NCBI RefSeq assembly: GCF_002878395.1
Contig: NC_061121.1
Span: 41,397,815-41,461,814, forward strand
Direction: 5' to 3'
Length of the DNA stretch: 64,000 nucleotides
From: Capsicum annuum
Lineage: Eukaryota; Streptophyta; Magnoliopsida; Solanales; Solanaceae
Each line of letters opens with the position of its first letter. Positions within the stretch are counted from its first letter, which is position 1. The position numbers and the translations under genes are program-made. The notes below the pieces were generated by a model that was given only the letters and a program-made list of their open reading frames with translations, had not been told where the DNA came from and made no database searches. This document shows, piece after piece, positions 48,616 to 60,451 of the stretch.

Positions 48616-48911
48616 CATGGAGTAGATTAGAATGCTAGGTTAGGAAAACAACTTGTTTTGTCCTCGTACCACATACGCATATCCGTCATAGTCTGGAAGT
48701 TTTTTGGGAAAAAGGGAGGCCTTGGGTAATCTAGGGTGCCTCGCTTCGTATTCTTGGCCTAGCGCAGATCCCTCCTCTTTGGCACCAAGTTCCACGTATA
48801 TGTTCATCTTTTTGAATGGCCCCTGAACTTCAATAGCTTTTAGAGAGGGAGGGTTGCAATTTTTTTTATTTTCGACTGAAGAGTGCGTCGCTTATTGCTC
48901 TTTTCTTCCTC

Positions 48912-49382
48912 CTAGCCGCCTCTGTAGGAGTGTATGGATCCCTCACCTTTATATATAGCCTCTACTTTTTCAAAGAGTTTATCCTGGCTGTTCTTGCACT
49001 CTTCACATTCGGAATGAAAATACGAGGGTGAAGAGATATGAGAGGGACTTGTGTAAGGGTGAAAAGGGGTGTTTTCAAATATATTTATTTTTTCTTGAGC
49101 CTCAACATACTCATCATCACGAGTGGTAGCAGCATCAGTATAACTGCCACCAATACCAATAAATCCACCAGAAGAAGCACCCGAATCTGCCTCAGTAGGT
49201 TTGTCATAAATAGCCTCAACATTAGGCTGACCTTGCCTAACTGCTCTTTTTGTGGTTGTTGCTCCAACCAATTCCTTTTTTATTAACTCCACCGCTGGGT
49301 CTGCTATAGTATCAACATGACCTAGTTTAATATAAGAAGTCATCACCGACTCCTGCTCAGTAGGCACAATCCATGGATGCAC
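48912..49382 (-). pseudogene. Cys-motif region upstream of Ulp1 domain, copy B
   Basis: A 156-residue open stretch contains EQESVMTSYIKLGHVD, a Ser/Gly-rich part, and FENTPFHPYTSP followed by SECEECKNSQDKLFEKVEAI. Its lower half is duplicated in copy A. The segment above 49205 exists only here, marking the end of the 3-kb duplication. The ATG at 49382 may be an internal Met of a longer ancestral frame. Confidence 0.6.
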
Positions 49383-49439
49383 AACCTATAAAAAAGACAG
49401 GTACATTAAAATTATATAATATAATATTTTTCACAGTTG

Positions 49440-49970
49440 GGTTACATTTTAACACAGTCAACTTCTGCAATAGATTAATAATATGTTGCATCAAATTACC
49501 CATCTGTTGTATAGTTTGCAGTAGATAGTTAAAATCCGTTGAGTTGGGATCAGAGAACCAGAGTAACACATGGATAATCTAATGCAAAATATCAGTTATC
49601 TATCATAATAGATTACCAATCTATTGCACCAATTGCACAAGATGGGTAATATGTTGAGTTACATGTTATGCAACAGATGATCTGCATGTCACAATAGATT
49701 AGCAATATGTTACATCAAATTACCCATCTGTTGCATAATTTACAGTAGATGGTTAATCTGTTAGGAGTCAGGTTTAGAGAAACAAAGCAACAGATGGGTA
49801 ATTTGATGTAAGATATCAATAGTTTGTCGCAGTAGATTATCCATCTGTTGCACCAATTGGCATAGCATGAGTAATCTGTCGCAACAGATATCCCATCTAG
49901 TGCATCAGATATAATATCTGTTGCACCAGATATAACATTTGTTGTGCCAAATATAACATCTATTCAATAT
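49440..49970. repeat. Palindromic repeat array, block 10
   Basis: Many units such as 'gttgcatcaaattacccatc' and 'gtcgcaacagatatcccatc', spaced about 22-26 bp, separating DUF1985 and Cys-motif exons of copy B. Confidence 0.85.
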
Positions 49971-49984
49971 ATTTCATTGATAAA

Positions 49985-51100
49985 AATTATTTTGCTTGAA
50001 GAAGATGTACTGCATCATCCGCAGGGTTAAAGTGATCAGCCTCCTTAATTTTTGGATTGTTCTTTGCATCCATCCACCTAAATATCCTTGGATGAGAAAC
50101 CTCATTCGGGTAATGCATTACCTGCTTTTGGAGGGGAAGAATAACTTCAAATGCCCAAGTCTAAAAAATGTAAATAGAAAACAAGCAAAAAAAAAGTCAT
50201 AATAATTATATTCAATATAAATTAATGGATGAGTAAAATAAAAATAGTGATTAATTTTACCAAGAAAGCCCAAGGAAAGCCGAATAATATGGTTGTCCCT
50301 GAGGATAACTTTGTTAGTAAATATTGGATAGTCAAGTAGAAGTTGTCATATCCCCAGGGATAATTGTTTAATTAATCAAAATCCATAGCCTTCACCAACA
50401 AATCATCTTCTATGGCCTTGTTGACGTCTCTTGTTAATATAACCAAATGGACAAACCAAACTAAGTACAAGTGCTCCCTGTACTACTTTGGTATGGTTTT
50501 ATCCATGAGATCTGTCAACAAATCTGATGCTTTGTAGCCACATCGAGTAACGTCAAACAACTCATCTATTTTTTCCTTGCCTTTTCTTGTCTTGAATTTT
50601 TTACGGGGTGTTCCCTTTGCAATAGGTGGTTCTTCTGGACAATCGCATCTCAAGCTCGTCACTATGGCAAACTCTTGCAAGAAAAAACAAACCGGCATGC
50701 AATAACAGTTGATCTATATTTTATTTATCTTTTGCCCCCTCTTCCAAATCTTTATCATCCCCCACATACTTGATCCTGCGCTTGAGAAGACCATATACTA
50801 TCCTCATATAGAAACTGACAAGGGGGGGTCCTCAGGTAGCTCAAGAAAGTATCCAAAGTAGCTCTTCTTAAAAAGTCCGTCTATGTTTTCGTTCTTTATA
50901 ATATTCCTAAAATAATTAATTTTTTTCCCCATCTGACATTTAAGTACAAGTTTATCAGTTAGTTATGCTTTTGGGTCATTTATCGACATCGCAAATTGAA
51001 ACCTGTCAATATTAAAAGTTTTAACTGGATTATGCTGGGATGTTGATATTAATTCATGCCCCATTGGTGATCCAGTATCATTATGTTGATAATCATCTTC
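49985..51100 (-). pseudogene. DUF1985 region of the Ulp1-type Mutator gene, copy B
   Basis: Minus-strand blocks in order: KTFNIDRFQFAM (about 51000), then ELPEDPPLS, then MPVCFFLQEFAIVTSLRCDC (about 50690). These are followed by KGKEKIDELFDVTRCGYKAS, DFD-LNNYPWGYDNFYLT and LSSGTTILFGFPWAFL. After a putative intron comes FEVILPLQKQVMHY-like sequence and WMDAKNNPKIKEAD (about 50060). The order matches copy C (30905-32380). Several frameshifts and stops. With 47980-49382 and 40725-40998 it forms one gene of about 3.7 kb, the retrotransposon excluded. Confidence 0.7.
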
Positions 51101-51404
51101 TTTCTCTTTCTCACTCTCTAATTCCCCCTCTTTTTTACTTTTATTTTCTTTAACACCATCTACAGACCCTTGTCTACCTCCTTCAATGTTGTTTTTATAT
51201 CTCTCCTCAGCTTTATTTTTCCCTGACTGAGTTTTTCAGGAAGCTCCTCCAAATCCCTCTGTACTGTATTCTATTTTTGGGGGTCGTCAGGCGTTGATCA
51301 ACTTTCACTTTATTTTCTTTAGGGGGACAAGTTTTACCTACAAACAACATAAATACAAAAATTACATTACAATTGATGTATGCATAAATTTTAAAAGTAC
51401 ATTA

Positions 51405-51615
51405 CAAACACCATCAATACCGACACACCAACAGTCACCACCACAAATACCACCAACCAATGCCACAAACACCACGAATACCAAAACCACCGACAGCTAC
51501 CACAAATACCACCAACCAATGCCACCACAAACATCACCAACCAGTACCACTACCAGTTCTACCATGATGACCACCAATACCACAAACACCATCCAACAAT
51601 ACCACAACAGTCAAC
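51405..51615. repeat. ACC-rich low-complexity tandem repeat
   Basis: Variants of 'accaccaaccaatgccac' and 'caaataccacc' alternate for about 200 bp; one longer unit recurs at 51445 and 51500. The 164-residue Thr-rich ORF here (51294-51788) is a by-product. Confidence 0.7.
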
Positions 51616-52099
51616 GGAACACTGCAACAGAAACTAGGGTTTTATCGAGTTCTTCCTATAATTTTACCATTAAAACTAAAAATTGTAAACCCACTCTCAA
51701 AGATAATACAACTAAAAGTTTTTTTTCATCATTAACTAAAAGCCTTTATTTTTTAGAAAAAAATAACAAATATAGAACTTTTATTTAACTCTGTTACCTA
51801 CGAAGATAGAGAAAATGATTGATACAAGCAAGAATAAAGTCAAAGATAACACCTATGTGGTAAAAAATAAGAAGAAAATTGATCTGTTGTGAAGGATTAG
51901 GCAATTTGTTGAGTAGTTATTGTTTGTACTATATTGTTGAGAAAGAAAAAAGAGCGAGAACTCAAAATTTGAAATGATGAAACATTTTTCTAGCAAATGA
52001 ATGATTTGTATATATTGATTTGTATTTTGGAAAAGAATGACAAGTATTGAAAATATTAATTTGGTCCAAATTAATCTTAATTATTTTTTAAAATTATAA

Positions 52100-55000
52100 A
52101 AGATATGCATAATTTTTAACCCTCTCATCATGCAATTGCCAAAAGACTCAATTGAAGTGGTAGTTGACACTATGAACTCACCCCTATTCCTAGATTAATC
52201 ATTTTAGGTATTAGTTGAACATATGAACTCAATTGAAATTGTATAAAAGAAAATGTTCAACCTGTTATATCAGATTACACATCTGTTGTAAATTATCAAT
52301 CAGATTAGGTCATTTGTTGCAATAGATTATCCATTTGTTGTAAATTATCAAATAAATTAAGTCATCTATTACAAAAGATTGTCCATTTATTGTAAATTAT
52401 CAAATGGATTAAGTCATATATCACAACAGATTACCTATCTGTGGTAAATTATCAAATAGGCACTGCCATCCATTGTAGTTGACCCTATGAGAACTCACCC
52501 TTAGTCCTAGATTAATTAATTAAGGTATTAGTTAAACATGTGAGATAATAAGAATTGATTCAACTCAGAGTGATCGATCGACATTTGTGGTCGAGAGGAG
52601 CGCAATACTATCTCATCACTCAATTGCCAAAAGAGTCAATTAAAGTTGTAGTTGACCCTATGAGAACTCACCTCTAGTCTTAAATTAATCAATTAAGGTA
52701 CTAGTCTAACATATGAAATAAATTGAAATTGTATAAAAATAAAAGTTCAACCTGTTGCAATAGATTAACCATCTGTTGTAAATTATCAAATAGATTAAGT
52801 CATTTATTACAACAGATTATGCATCTATTGTTAATTTATTACAACAGATTATGCATCTATTGTTAATTATCAAACAGATTAAGTCATCTAATGCGACAGA
52901 TTACCCATCTAATATAAATTATCAAATGGATTAAATCATATGTCACAACAAATTACCCAACTATTGTAAATTATCAAATAGGCCCTGCCATCTATTGTAA
53001 TTGACCTTATAAGAACTCACCCCTAGTCCTAGATTAATCAATTAAGGTATTAGTCTAATATATGATGTAATAAGAATCAGTTCAACTTAGAGTGATCGAT
53101 TGACGACTCTGGTTGGGAGGAACAAAATACCATTTCATCATGCAATTACCAAAAGACTCAATTGAAGTTGTAGTTGACCCTATGAGAACTCACCCATAGT
53201 CCTAGATTAATCAATTAAGGTATTAGTTTAACATAAGAGGTAATAAAAATTGGTTCGGCTCAGAGTGATCGATCGACGACTCTGGTCGGAAGGAACGCAA
53301 TACCGTCTCATCATGCAATTGCTGAAAGACTTAATTGAAGTTGTAGTTGACTCTATGAAAACTCACCCCTAGTCCTAGATTAATTAATTAAGGTATTAGT
53401 CTAACATATAAAATCAATTGAAATTGTATAAAAACAAATGTTCAACCTATTGCAATAGATAAAACATTTGTTGGAAATTATCAAATAGATTAAGTCATTT
53501 ATTACAACAGATTATGCATCTATTGTTAATTATCAAACAAACTAAGTTATCTGTTGTGACAAATTATCCATCTGTTTTAAATTATCAAATGGATTAAGTC
53601 ATATGTCATAACAGATTACCCATCTATAGTAAATTATCAAATAGGCGCTGCCATCTTTTGCGGTTGACCCTATGAGAACTCACTCCTAGTCCAAGATTAG
53701 TTAATTAAGGTACTAATATAACATATAAGGTAATAAGAATAGGTTCATCTCAGAGTGATCGATCGACGACTCTGGTCAGGAGGAACACAATACCGTCTCA
53801 TCATGCAATTACCAAAAGACTCAATTGAAGTTGTAGTTGACCCTATGATAACTCAGCCCTAGTTCAAGATTAATCAATTAAGGTATTAGTTGAATATATG
53901 ACATAATAAGAATCGGTTCAGCTTAGAGTGATCGATCGACAACTCTGGTCTAGAGGAACGCAATACCGTCTCATCATGTAATTACCAAAAGACTTAATTA
54001 AAGTTATAGTTGATCCTATAAGAACTCACCCCTAGTACTAGATTAATTAATTAAGGTATTAGTCTAACATATGAGGTATTAAGTTCAGCTCAGAGTGATC
54101 AATCGACGACTTTGACCTGGAGGAACGCAATACCATCTCATCATGTAATTGCCAAAAGAATTAATTAAAGTTGTAGTTGACCCTAGGAGAACTCACCCCT
54201 AGTCCTAAATTTATCAATTAAGGTATTAGTTGAACATATGAGGTAATAAGAATTGGTTTAGCTCAGAGCAATCAATCGACGACTCTACTCGGGAGGAACA
54301 CAATATCATCTTATCATGCAATTACCAAAAGACTTAACTGAAGTTGTAGTTGATCCTATGAGAACTCACCTCTAGTCTTAGATTAATCAATTAAGGTATT
54401 AGTCTAACATATGAAATCAATTAAAATTGTATAAAATCAAATATTCACTATGTTACAATAGATTAACCATCTATTATAAAGTACTAAATAGATTAAGTCA
54501 TTTATTGCTACGGATTACACATCTATTGTAAATTATCAAATAGATTAAGTCATCTGATGAGACCAATTACCCATCTATTGTAAATTATTAAATTAATTAA
54601 GTCATATGTCGCAATAGATTACCCATATATTTTAAATTATCAAATAGGCTGCCATCTGTTATAGTTGACCCTATAAGAACTAAACCCTAGTCCTAGATTA
54701 ATCAATTAAGGTATTAGTTTAACATATACGAAAAAAAGAATCGGTTCAGCTCGGAGTGATTGATTAATGACTTTGGTTGGGAGAAATACCATTCCATCTT
54801 ATCATGCACTTACCAAAAGATTCAATTGAAGTTGTAGTTGACCCTTTGAGAACTCACCCCTAGTCCTAGATTAATCAATTAAGGTATTAGTCTAACATAT
54901 GAAATCAATTGAAATTGTATAAAAACAAATGTTCAACCGTTGTAATAAATTAACCATCTGTTGTAAATTATCAAATAAATTAAGTCATTTTTTATAATAG

Positions 55001-55420
55001 ATTATGCATCTATTGTAAATTATCAAATAGATTAAGTCATCTATTGCGAAAGATTATTGTAAATTATCAAATGGATTAAGTCATATGTCACAACAGATTA
55101 TCCATCTGTTGTAAATTATCAAATAGGCACGGCCATCTATTGTAGTTGACCCTATGAGAACTCACCCCTAGTCCTAGATTAATCAATTAAGGTATTAGTC
55201 GAACATTTGAGGTAATAAAAATTGGTTCAGCTCAGAGTGATTGATCAACGACTTTGGTTGAGAAGAACACAATATCGTCTCATCATGCAATTGCCAAAAA
55301 CTTCAATTGAAGTTGTAGTTGGCCTTATGAGAACTTAATCCTAGTCCTAGATTATTCAATTAAGATATTAGTTGAACATATGAACTCAATTAAAATTGTA
55401 TAAAAACAAAAGTTCAATAT
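52100..55420. repeat. Two-tier satellite: about 172-bp unit alternating with ATCTGTTG-type arrays
   Basis: About 15 copies of a unit containing 'gaactcacccctagtcctag', 'attaatcaattaaggtatta', 'agtgatcgatcgacgactct' and 'caattgaagttgtagttgac' start near 52150, 52470, 52650, 53000, 53170, 53345, 53665, 53835, 54010, 54175, 54345, 54663, 54836, 55145 and 55315. Intervals are either about 170-180 bp or about 310-350 bp. The long ones hold an inserted array of 'ttgtaaattatcaaatagat' plus 'taagtcatctgttgcaacag'-type units. Confidence 0.88.
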
Positions 55421-55599
55421 ATTGCAATAGATGTCTTTTTTGTTGGATCTAATCAAACAAATTAAGTCATCTTTTGCAACATATTACTCATCTGTTGTAA
55501 ATTATCATACAGGTGCTACCATCTATTGCGATAGATGACTTAGCTTTGGAAATTTTTAAACAGAAATTGTCATCTGTTGGACTTAGATATTTTAAGATC

Positions 55600-56340
55600 C
55601 TTTTTTTATAAAGCAATCTAGGTATTTTTTGTCTGAGATAAAATAGATAACATACTAAGATGGTAAAAAATATCCTGAGTGAGTAGTCATATCTGGTTTT
55701 TTCAATGTCACCGTCTCCTCGTATCTCTAAAAAGTTATTAATAAATATTTAAAACCCATATCTAGAATACTCTCTCCTTCAGCCATAAAGTAAGACTCAA
55801 CTTATCTATCTCTCTTCTTTATTCTCAATTCTTTTTTTTTCTTTTTCCTTTCTTTTCTCTCTTCTTTTGGATGAGGATCATTTTGGATCTCAACCGATCA
55901 ATATCTTTTCTCGACTGAACTGGATGTTCTAACCCTTTTTTTTGACATTGCTGGTATAGTTCACTATTGTTCTTTCCTTCATGTCTTATTTTTTGTATGT
56001 TATTTGAATTATATATTTACATCAATTGCTATTAATGATTTTCCTATTACCAGTTTCTTATTTATTGAAAAAATTAAAAGAAAGGTGACTTTATGTCTTG
56101 AATGAACAAACCATTATTTTTATTAAAATATGTAAAAAAAGTCATCTATTGGGAGAACTTAAAAAACCTCATTGTCCGTATAGTTTTTTTATATCTTTTG
56201 TTTGTTACTTTGGTGGTGCTGTTGTTGGGGGTAGTGCTTGTGTTAGAACATGCAGTGTTTGTGTTATTTATTTTATTGGAATATATGATGTTGTTTCATT
56301 ATTGTTGATACTGTTGGTGGTGGTTTTGCAATATTTTCTT
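55600..56340. other. AT/pyrimidine-rich spacer
   Basis: No gene recognised. An 84-residue ORF (56098-56352) has hydrophobic stretches but no known motif and overlaps another frame of similar length, so I do not call it. Confidence 0.4.
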
Positions 56341-56740
56341 CAACTATTGTAACTGATGAATTAGTTGTTGGAACAGACGGAGCAACTGTTTGAAGAAATC
56401 AAACCAGTAGCAAGGTTGGTTTGATTTATTCCAATAGATGACCCATCTGTTGTAACAGATGCCTCGTTGGTTGAACAGATGGGTAATTTGTTGCATCATA
56501 TTAGTCATATGTTGATTCACTCAATGTTGTGTTACCCTTTTGTACAGACGGAGCAACCGTTGGAAGAAATCAAACCAGTAGCAAGGCTGGTTTGATTTAT
56601 TCCAACAAGTGATCCATCTGTTGTAACATTTCCCATCTGTTGTAATATGTCATCTATCTATTACAATAGATGCATCATGGGTTGAACAAATGGGTAATCT
56701 GTTGCAACAAATTGGTTATCTGTTGATTCACTCAATTTGT
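56340..56740. repeat. Palindromic repeat array, block 11, in two tandem units of about 170 bp
   Basis: The phrase 'agacggagcaac-gtt-gaag' followed by 'aaatcaaaccagtagcaagg' begins at about 56375 and again at about 56545, each time followed by 'gatccatctgttgtaaca'-type units. Confidence 0.8.
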
Positions 56741-56929
56741 GTTATCCTTTTGTAATATTCTTTTTGTTTTTCTCTTATTTGACATCAAATGTATTTCTCT
56801 TGTTTGTAGATAAAAAGAATTAAAACTGGATCCACTTTTGCCCAACTAACATTAAAGGCTAGAGTAAAGATAGGTTTAGAGAAATAAGCTGCTTGCAGGG
56901 GTTTAGAGAAATAAGCTGCTTGCAGATGG

Positions 56930-57705
56930 AACCATTTTATATGTGGGAGGTATGTATTACTGATCAACCTATCGTGAAAACACACATCTAGTATAATGAT
57001 TTTGTGAATGTTTTTTCTTTACCTATTAGCGTTAATCATTCAAACAAGATATGGCATTTTACAGTTAATATTATTAAGTTCGAACTAGAAAGGCTGAGGG
57101 ACCAAGTAGGTAGTGTCGATACCCTGTTACAATTTAATGACTATTTATGCTCATGTTTTTATTTCAAGTTTTGGGAAGGGTTTAAGTTTTTTATGGTAGT
57201 ATAACTATCTAATAGTGATGGGACTAGTTTTAGTGGCTCAATGGACTTCTTAAAAGGCTTCCAAAGCCTCGCACTACACCAAATAATAATAGAACCAATA
57301 GAAATTCCCTTGGTCCAAATTTATATGTATGGGTTGCTGGATTAGACTATTATACAATAGAAAGTACTTGGGAAAATACCTGTGCAGGAAAGAGGAGGTT
57401 GAGAAGACCATATATCATCTCAAACCTTGTTTAAGAGGAAACATAGGGTAAATAGGAAAGTGTAGCGAAATTGGCTGATGAAATTGACATGAAAAATGAA
57501 AAAACTGGATGAACTTCGAATGTGAAAGTGTATCCAAAAATGAAAATCCATCAGTCATTGAGCAAAAAGAAGAATGGTCAAGAGGAATGAAGCTGGTCAC
57601 TTTTCTAGAGACTACAACTAGCGAGCGTCACCTTAATGAAGACCCATAAAATGTAGGACTAGAACTCTAAGGAAGCAGCTTCGCGAGCACGAAAGATGGT
57701 AAGAT
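56930..57705 (+). repeat. Left arm of a long inverted repeat
   Basis: Matches the reverse complement of 58022-58812 along its length with scattered substitutions. Shared blocks include 'gtcgataccctgttacaatt', 'catctcaaaccttgtttaag', 'atgaaaatccatcagtcatt' and 'acaactagcgagcg'. Both arms carry the same decayed, unrecognised coding sequence. Confidence 0.85.
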
Positions 57706-57844
57706 TATTAGTTAGAATTGAAACTTGAACCAATTACTCCTGTATTAAAAATATGGGATCAAGCAAAGGTGATAATTTCTCAAGTTAAACTTGCATCCCA
57801 TGCTTTGTTTTTATGGCTCTGGTCAGGTCAAAGGCAGTGGAAAC

Positions 57845-57859
57845 AACAAGGCATGGGAT
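57845..57859. repeat. Right stem of a short hairpin within the inverted-repeat spacer
   Basis: AACAAGGCATGGGAT here is the complement, with one mismatch, of ATCCCATGCTTTGTT at 57795-57809. Together they form a 15-bp stem with a loop of 35 nt. Confidence 0.6.
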
Positions 57860-58021
57860 TTCTGCCCAACTTCAGACCTTTTAATTTCTACTATCATTGA
57901 CCTGATTATAACCACAAACAGAAAGTATGGCATACAATTTAGACTTTATAAATTGATGCCTTGTCTTCCCTTATTTTTAATTCAGGCGTTGTTGGTTCAG
58001 GTTTCAATTCTGACTGACAAT

Positions 58022-58812
58022 CATACCAATTTCCTGTGCTCGTGAAGCTTCTTTCTTAGAGTTCTGGTCCTGCACTTTGTGAGAGTTTTCACTGAGGCCA
58101 CGCTCGCTAGTTGTATTCTCAAGCAAAGTGTCCTGCTCCAGTCCTTTTGACCATTCTTCTTTTTCTTCAATGACTAATGGATTTTTATATTTGGATACAC
58201 TTCCACATTTGAAGCTCAACCATTTTTTTCGTTTCTCATGTCAATTTTATTGGACAGATTCGCTAGAAGTTCCTTACTTGCTTCCCTATGTTTTCTCTTA
58301 AATAAGGTTTGAGATGATTTATGGCCTTCTCCATCTCCCCTTCCCGCACAGGTATTCTCCTAAGCATATTTTGCTGTATAAAAGTCTCCTCCAGCAATCC
58401 ATCTATATAAATTTAGACCACGACAATTTTTATTGGTTCCATTGTTGTTTGCTGTAGTGCCAACCTTCGGAGGCCTTTCAAGAAGTTCATTGCGCCATTA
58501 AAATCGGTCCAATCACTATTGGATATTTACACTGCCGCTAAAAACTTGAACCCTTCCCTAAACTTGACACAAAAATATAAGCATAAATGGTCATTAAATT
58601 GTAATAGGGTATCGACACCACCATTTAGGAACCCTTCGGTCTTATCAGTTTGCACCTATCAAACTAAATTGTATAATGTAGGATCTTATTTGAAGGATCA
58701 GTGTCTAATCGGTAAAAAATAGCATTCACAAAATCGTTGCACTTTATGTGTGTCTGTCATGGTATCCTGATCAATAATACATAACTTTCACGCATCAAAG
58801 TGGATCCATTTA
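58022..58812 (-). repeat. Right arm of the long inverted repeat, with decayed unknown ORF
   Basis: The best-preserved reading is the minus-strand ORF 58004-58219: SFKCGSVSKYKNPLVIEEKE followed by EWSKGLEQDTLLENTTSERG. Higher up are VDTLLQFNDHLC-like and MNFLKGLRRLALQQTTMEP-like pieces separated by stops. I do not recognise the protein. Since the arm is duplicated in inverted orientation beside the Mutator modules, it is probably a transposon-borne gene. Confidence 0.75.
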
Positions 58813-58889
58813 TTTGCATGCACCTTATTCTTCTTACCTCAAGACATATCATACAGTTTTGTTTATTCATCTGGATGCAAAACAGCTAA

Positions 58890-59250
58890 TGAATCGAATT
58901 CTCCATCTGTTGCAATTAATGAATCAACTGTTAGAAGAAATCAAAACATCTCTTTCAATAGATGGTCCTTCTATTGCACTAGATAATCCATATATTGCAA
59001 TAGATATTGCAGCAGATGGTAAATCTATTACGATAGATTTGTTGCACACACAAACCATCTGTTGTGAAGAACTCAAAATATCTCCTTTAACAGATGGTTT
59101 TTCTATTGCAATAGTTAATAACCATTATGTTGCAATAGATATTGTAGTAGATAGTAAATTTGTTGCGATAGACCATCTGTTGCACATATAGACCATCTGT
59201 TTCTATAAATGGTAAATTTGTTGCGACAGATGGATGATCTATTGTAACAA
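58890..59250. repeat. Palindromic repeat array, block 12
   Basis: Units such as 'tccatctgttgcaattaatg', 'agatattgcagcagatggta' and 'gttgcgacagatggatgatc'. The 125-residue ORF 58814-59191 runs through it as a by-product. Confidence 0.8.
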
Positions 59251-59499
59251 CTCAATAATTATGGTTGTTATCACGTCTCAAACTATTTTGAAAAGATGAG
59301 AAGTATTAATGTAAAAGAAAAAGTCTTGACTTTTCACAGAAAATAAAATGGCAGCAGTTTGAATGTAATTAATACAATGGAATTGAACAGTTGTGCCTTT
59401 TGGCCTGACACATCCAGATTCAATCCTCTATAAATAGGTCCCTCCTTAATCTTCATTCTACTCAACTTTATTTTGTTTTTTATATTTTTCTTTTTGAAT

Positions 59500-59863
59500 G
59501 ACATCTTCAACCACTTCCCTTCAAAGAGCATATTCCTTTCTCATTGAGGTAAGTTCTTTTTTCTGTGTAAATTAACAGTTGATAGTATACGTTATATTAT
59601 ATTAAGATAATTTTCTTTATATTTGTGTCTTATATTTTTTGTCAATTCATGTATGTTCTAGATATGGTTGATCCTGTTTGAGATATTGCTATTCTGCATG
59701 ACACAGTGCGGGAACTTCAAAGATAAGTTAATAACCTGCAGAGGGAGTTGGTCGCCATGAGAGCGACGATGTTCAGAGAGATACAGAGGCTGATGATGGC
59801 CCTGCTACTGCGAGTTGATTGGCCAACTATCATTAATGATGATGATGATAATAATAATAATTA
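59500..59863 (+). CDS. Small two-exon coiled-coil ORF of the Mutator module (probably broken)
   Basis: Exon 1 starts at an ATG near 59500 (MTSSTTSLQRAYSFLIE) and ends before a GT near 59550. Exon 2 begins near 59662 and encodes an amphipathic helix (VRELQR, then VNNLQRELVAMRATMFREIQ, then RLMMALLLRVDWP) followed by an Asp/Asn tail and stop. Two in-frame stops (after DPV and after ELQR) suggest decay. I know similar short coiled-coil ORFs only as predicted companions of such elements; function unknown. Exon borders are approximate. Confidence 0.4.
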
Positions 59864-60114
59864 GAATGTATTTTTTCTTTTAGCGTATGTATTTTAATTT
59901 TTCTATATCGGATCTATACTTAATGTATTTTATTTTTTGCTTGATGAAAATTTTATTTTTAGTCGACTTTGGCTTTTTAATTCTTATTCAATTTTTATTC
60001 TGTCTATTTCTTCTAACATATATGTTAACATGTTGACTATTGGAGGTAAGGAGCAATTTTGAATCCAGTAGCATTAGAAATTTTTGCTTTTGAGTTCTTT
60101 CAACAGGTGGACCA

Positions 60115-60290
60115 TGTTTTGGAATAGATTGTTCTTCGATTGGGTTTTTGTCAATAGATTATCCATCTGTTGCAACAGATTTGTTATCTATTGGAGGAAA
60201 AAATTCGACTTTGATAGACCTGTGTTGTGTTCTTCCAGCTAATGTCCATCTATTGCCACAGATGGGTAATCTGTTGAAAATAATTATGGT
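60115..60290. repeat. Palindromic repeat array, block 13
   Basis: Includes 'tatccatctgttgcaacaga' and 'tgccacagatgggtaatctg', just 3' of the transposase gene end. Confidence 0.8.
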
Positions 60291-60451
60291 CTACTGTATT
60301 ATTTAGTTCATGTTTTGCCTTTTTTTACTGATGCACAAGTTATTAAAAAGATATTTTATATATAATAAGTGATAACATTACGTTCACAATATGAGTAAAA
60401 TATATAGAAGTCCACAACAAACAACAACACATGTTTTTGCAATTACAATGA

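Noticed and set aside
51294..51788. 164-residue Thr/Asn-rich ORF
   Set aside because: Runs through an ACC-rich low-complexity repeat; no domain or homologous frame seen.
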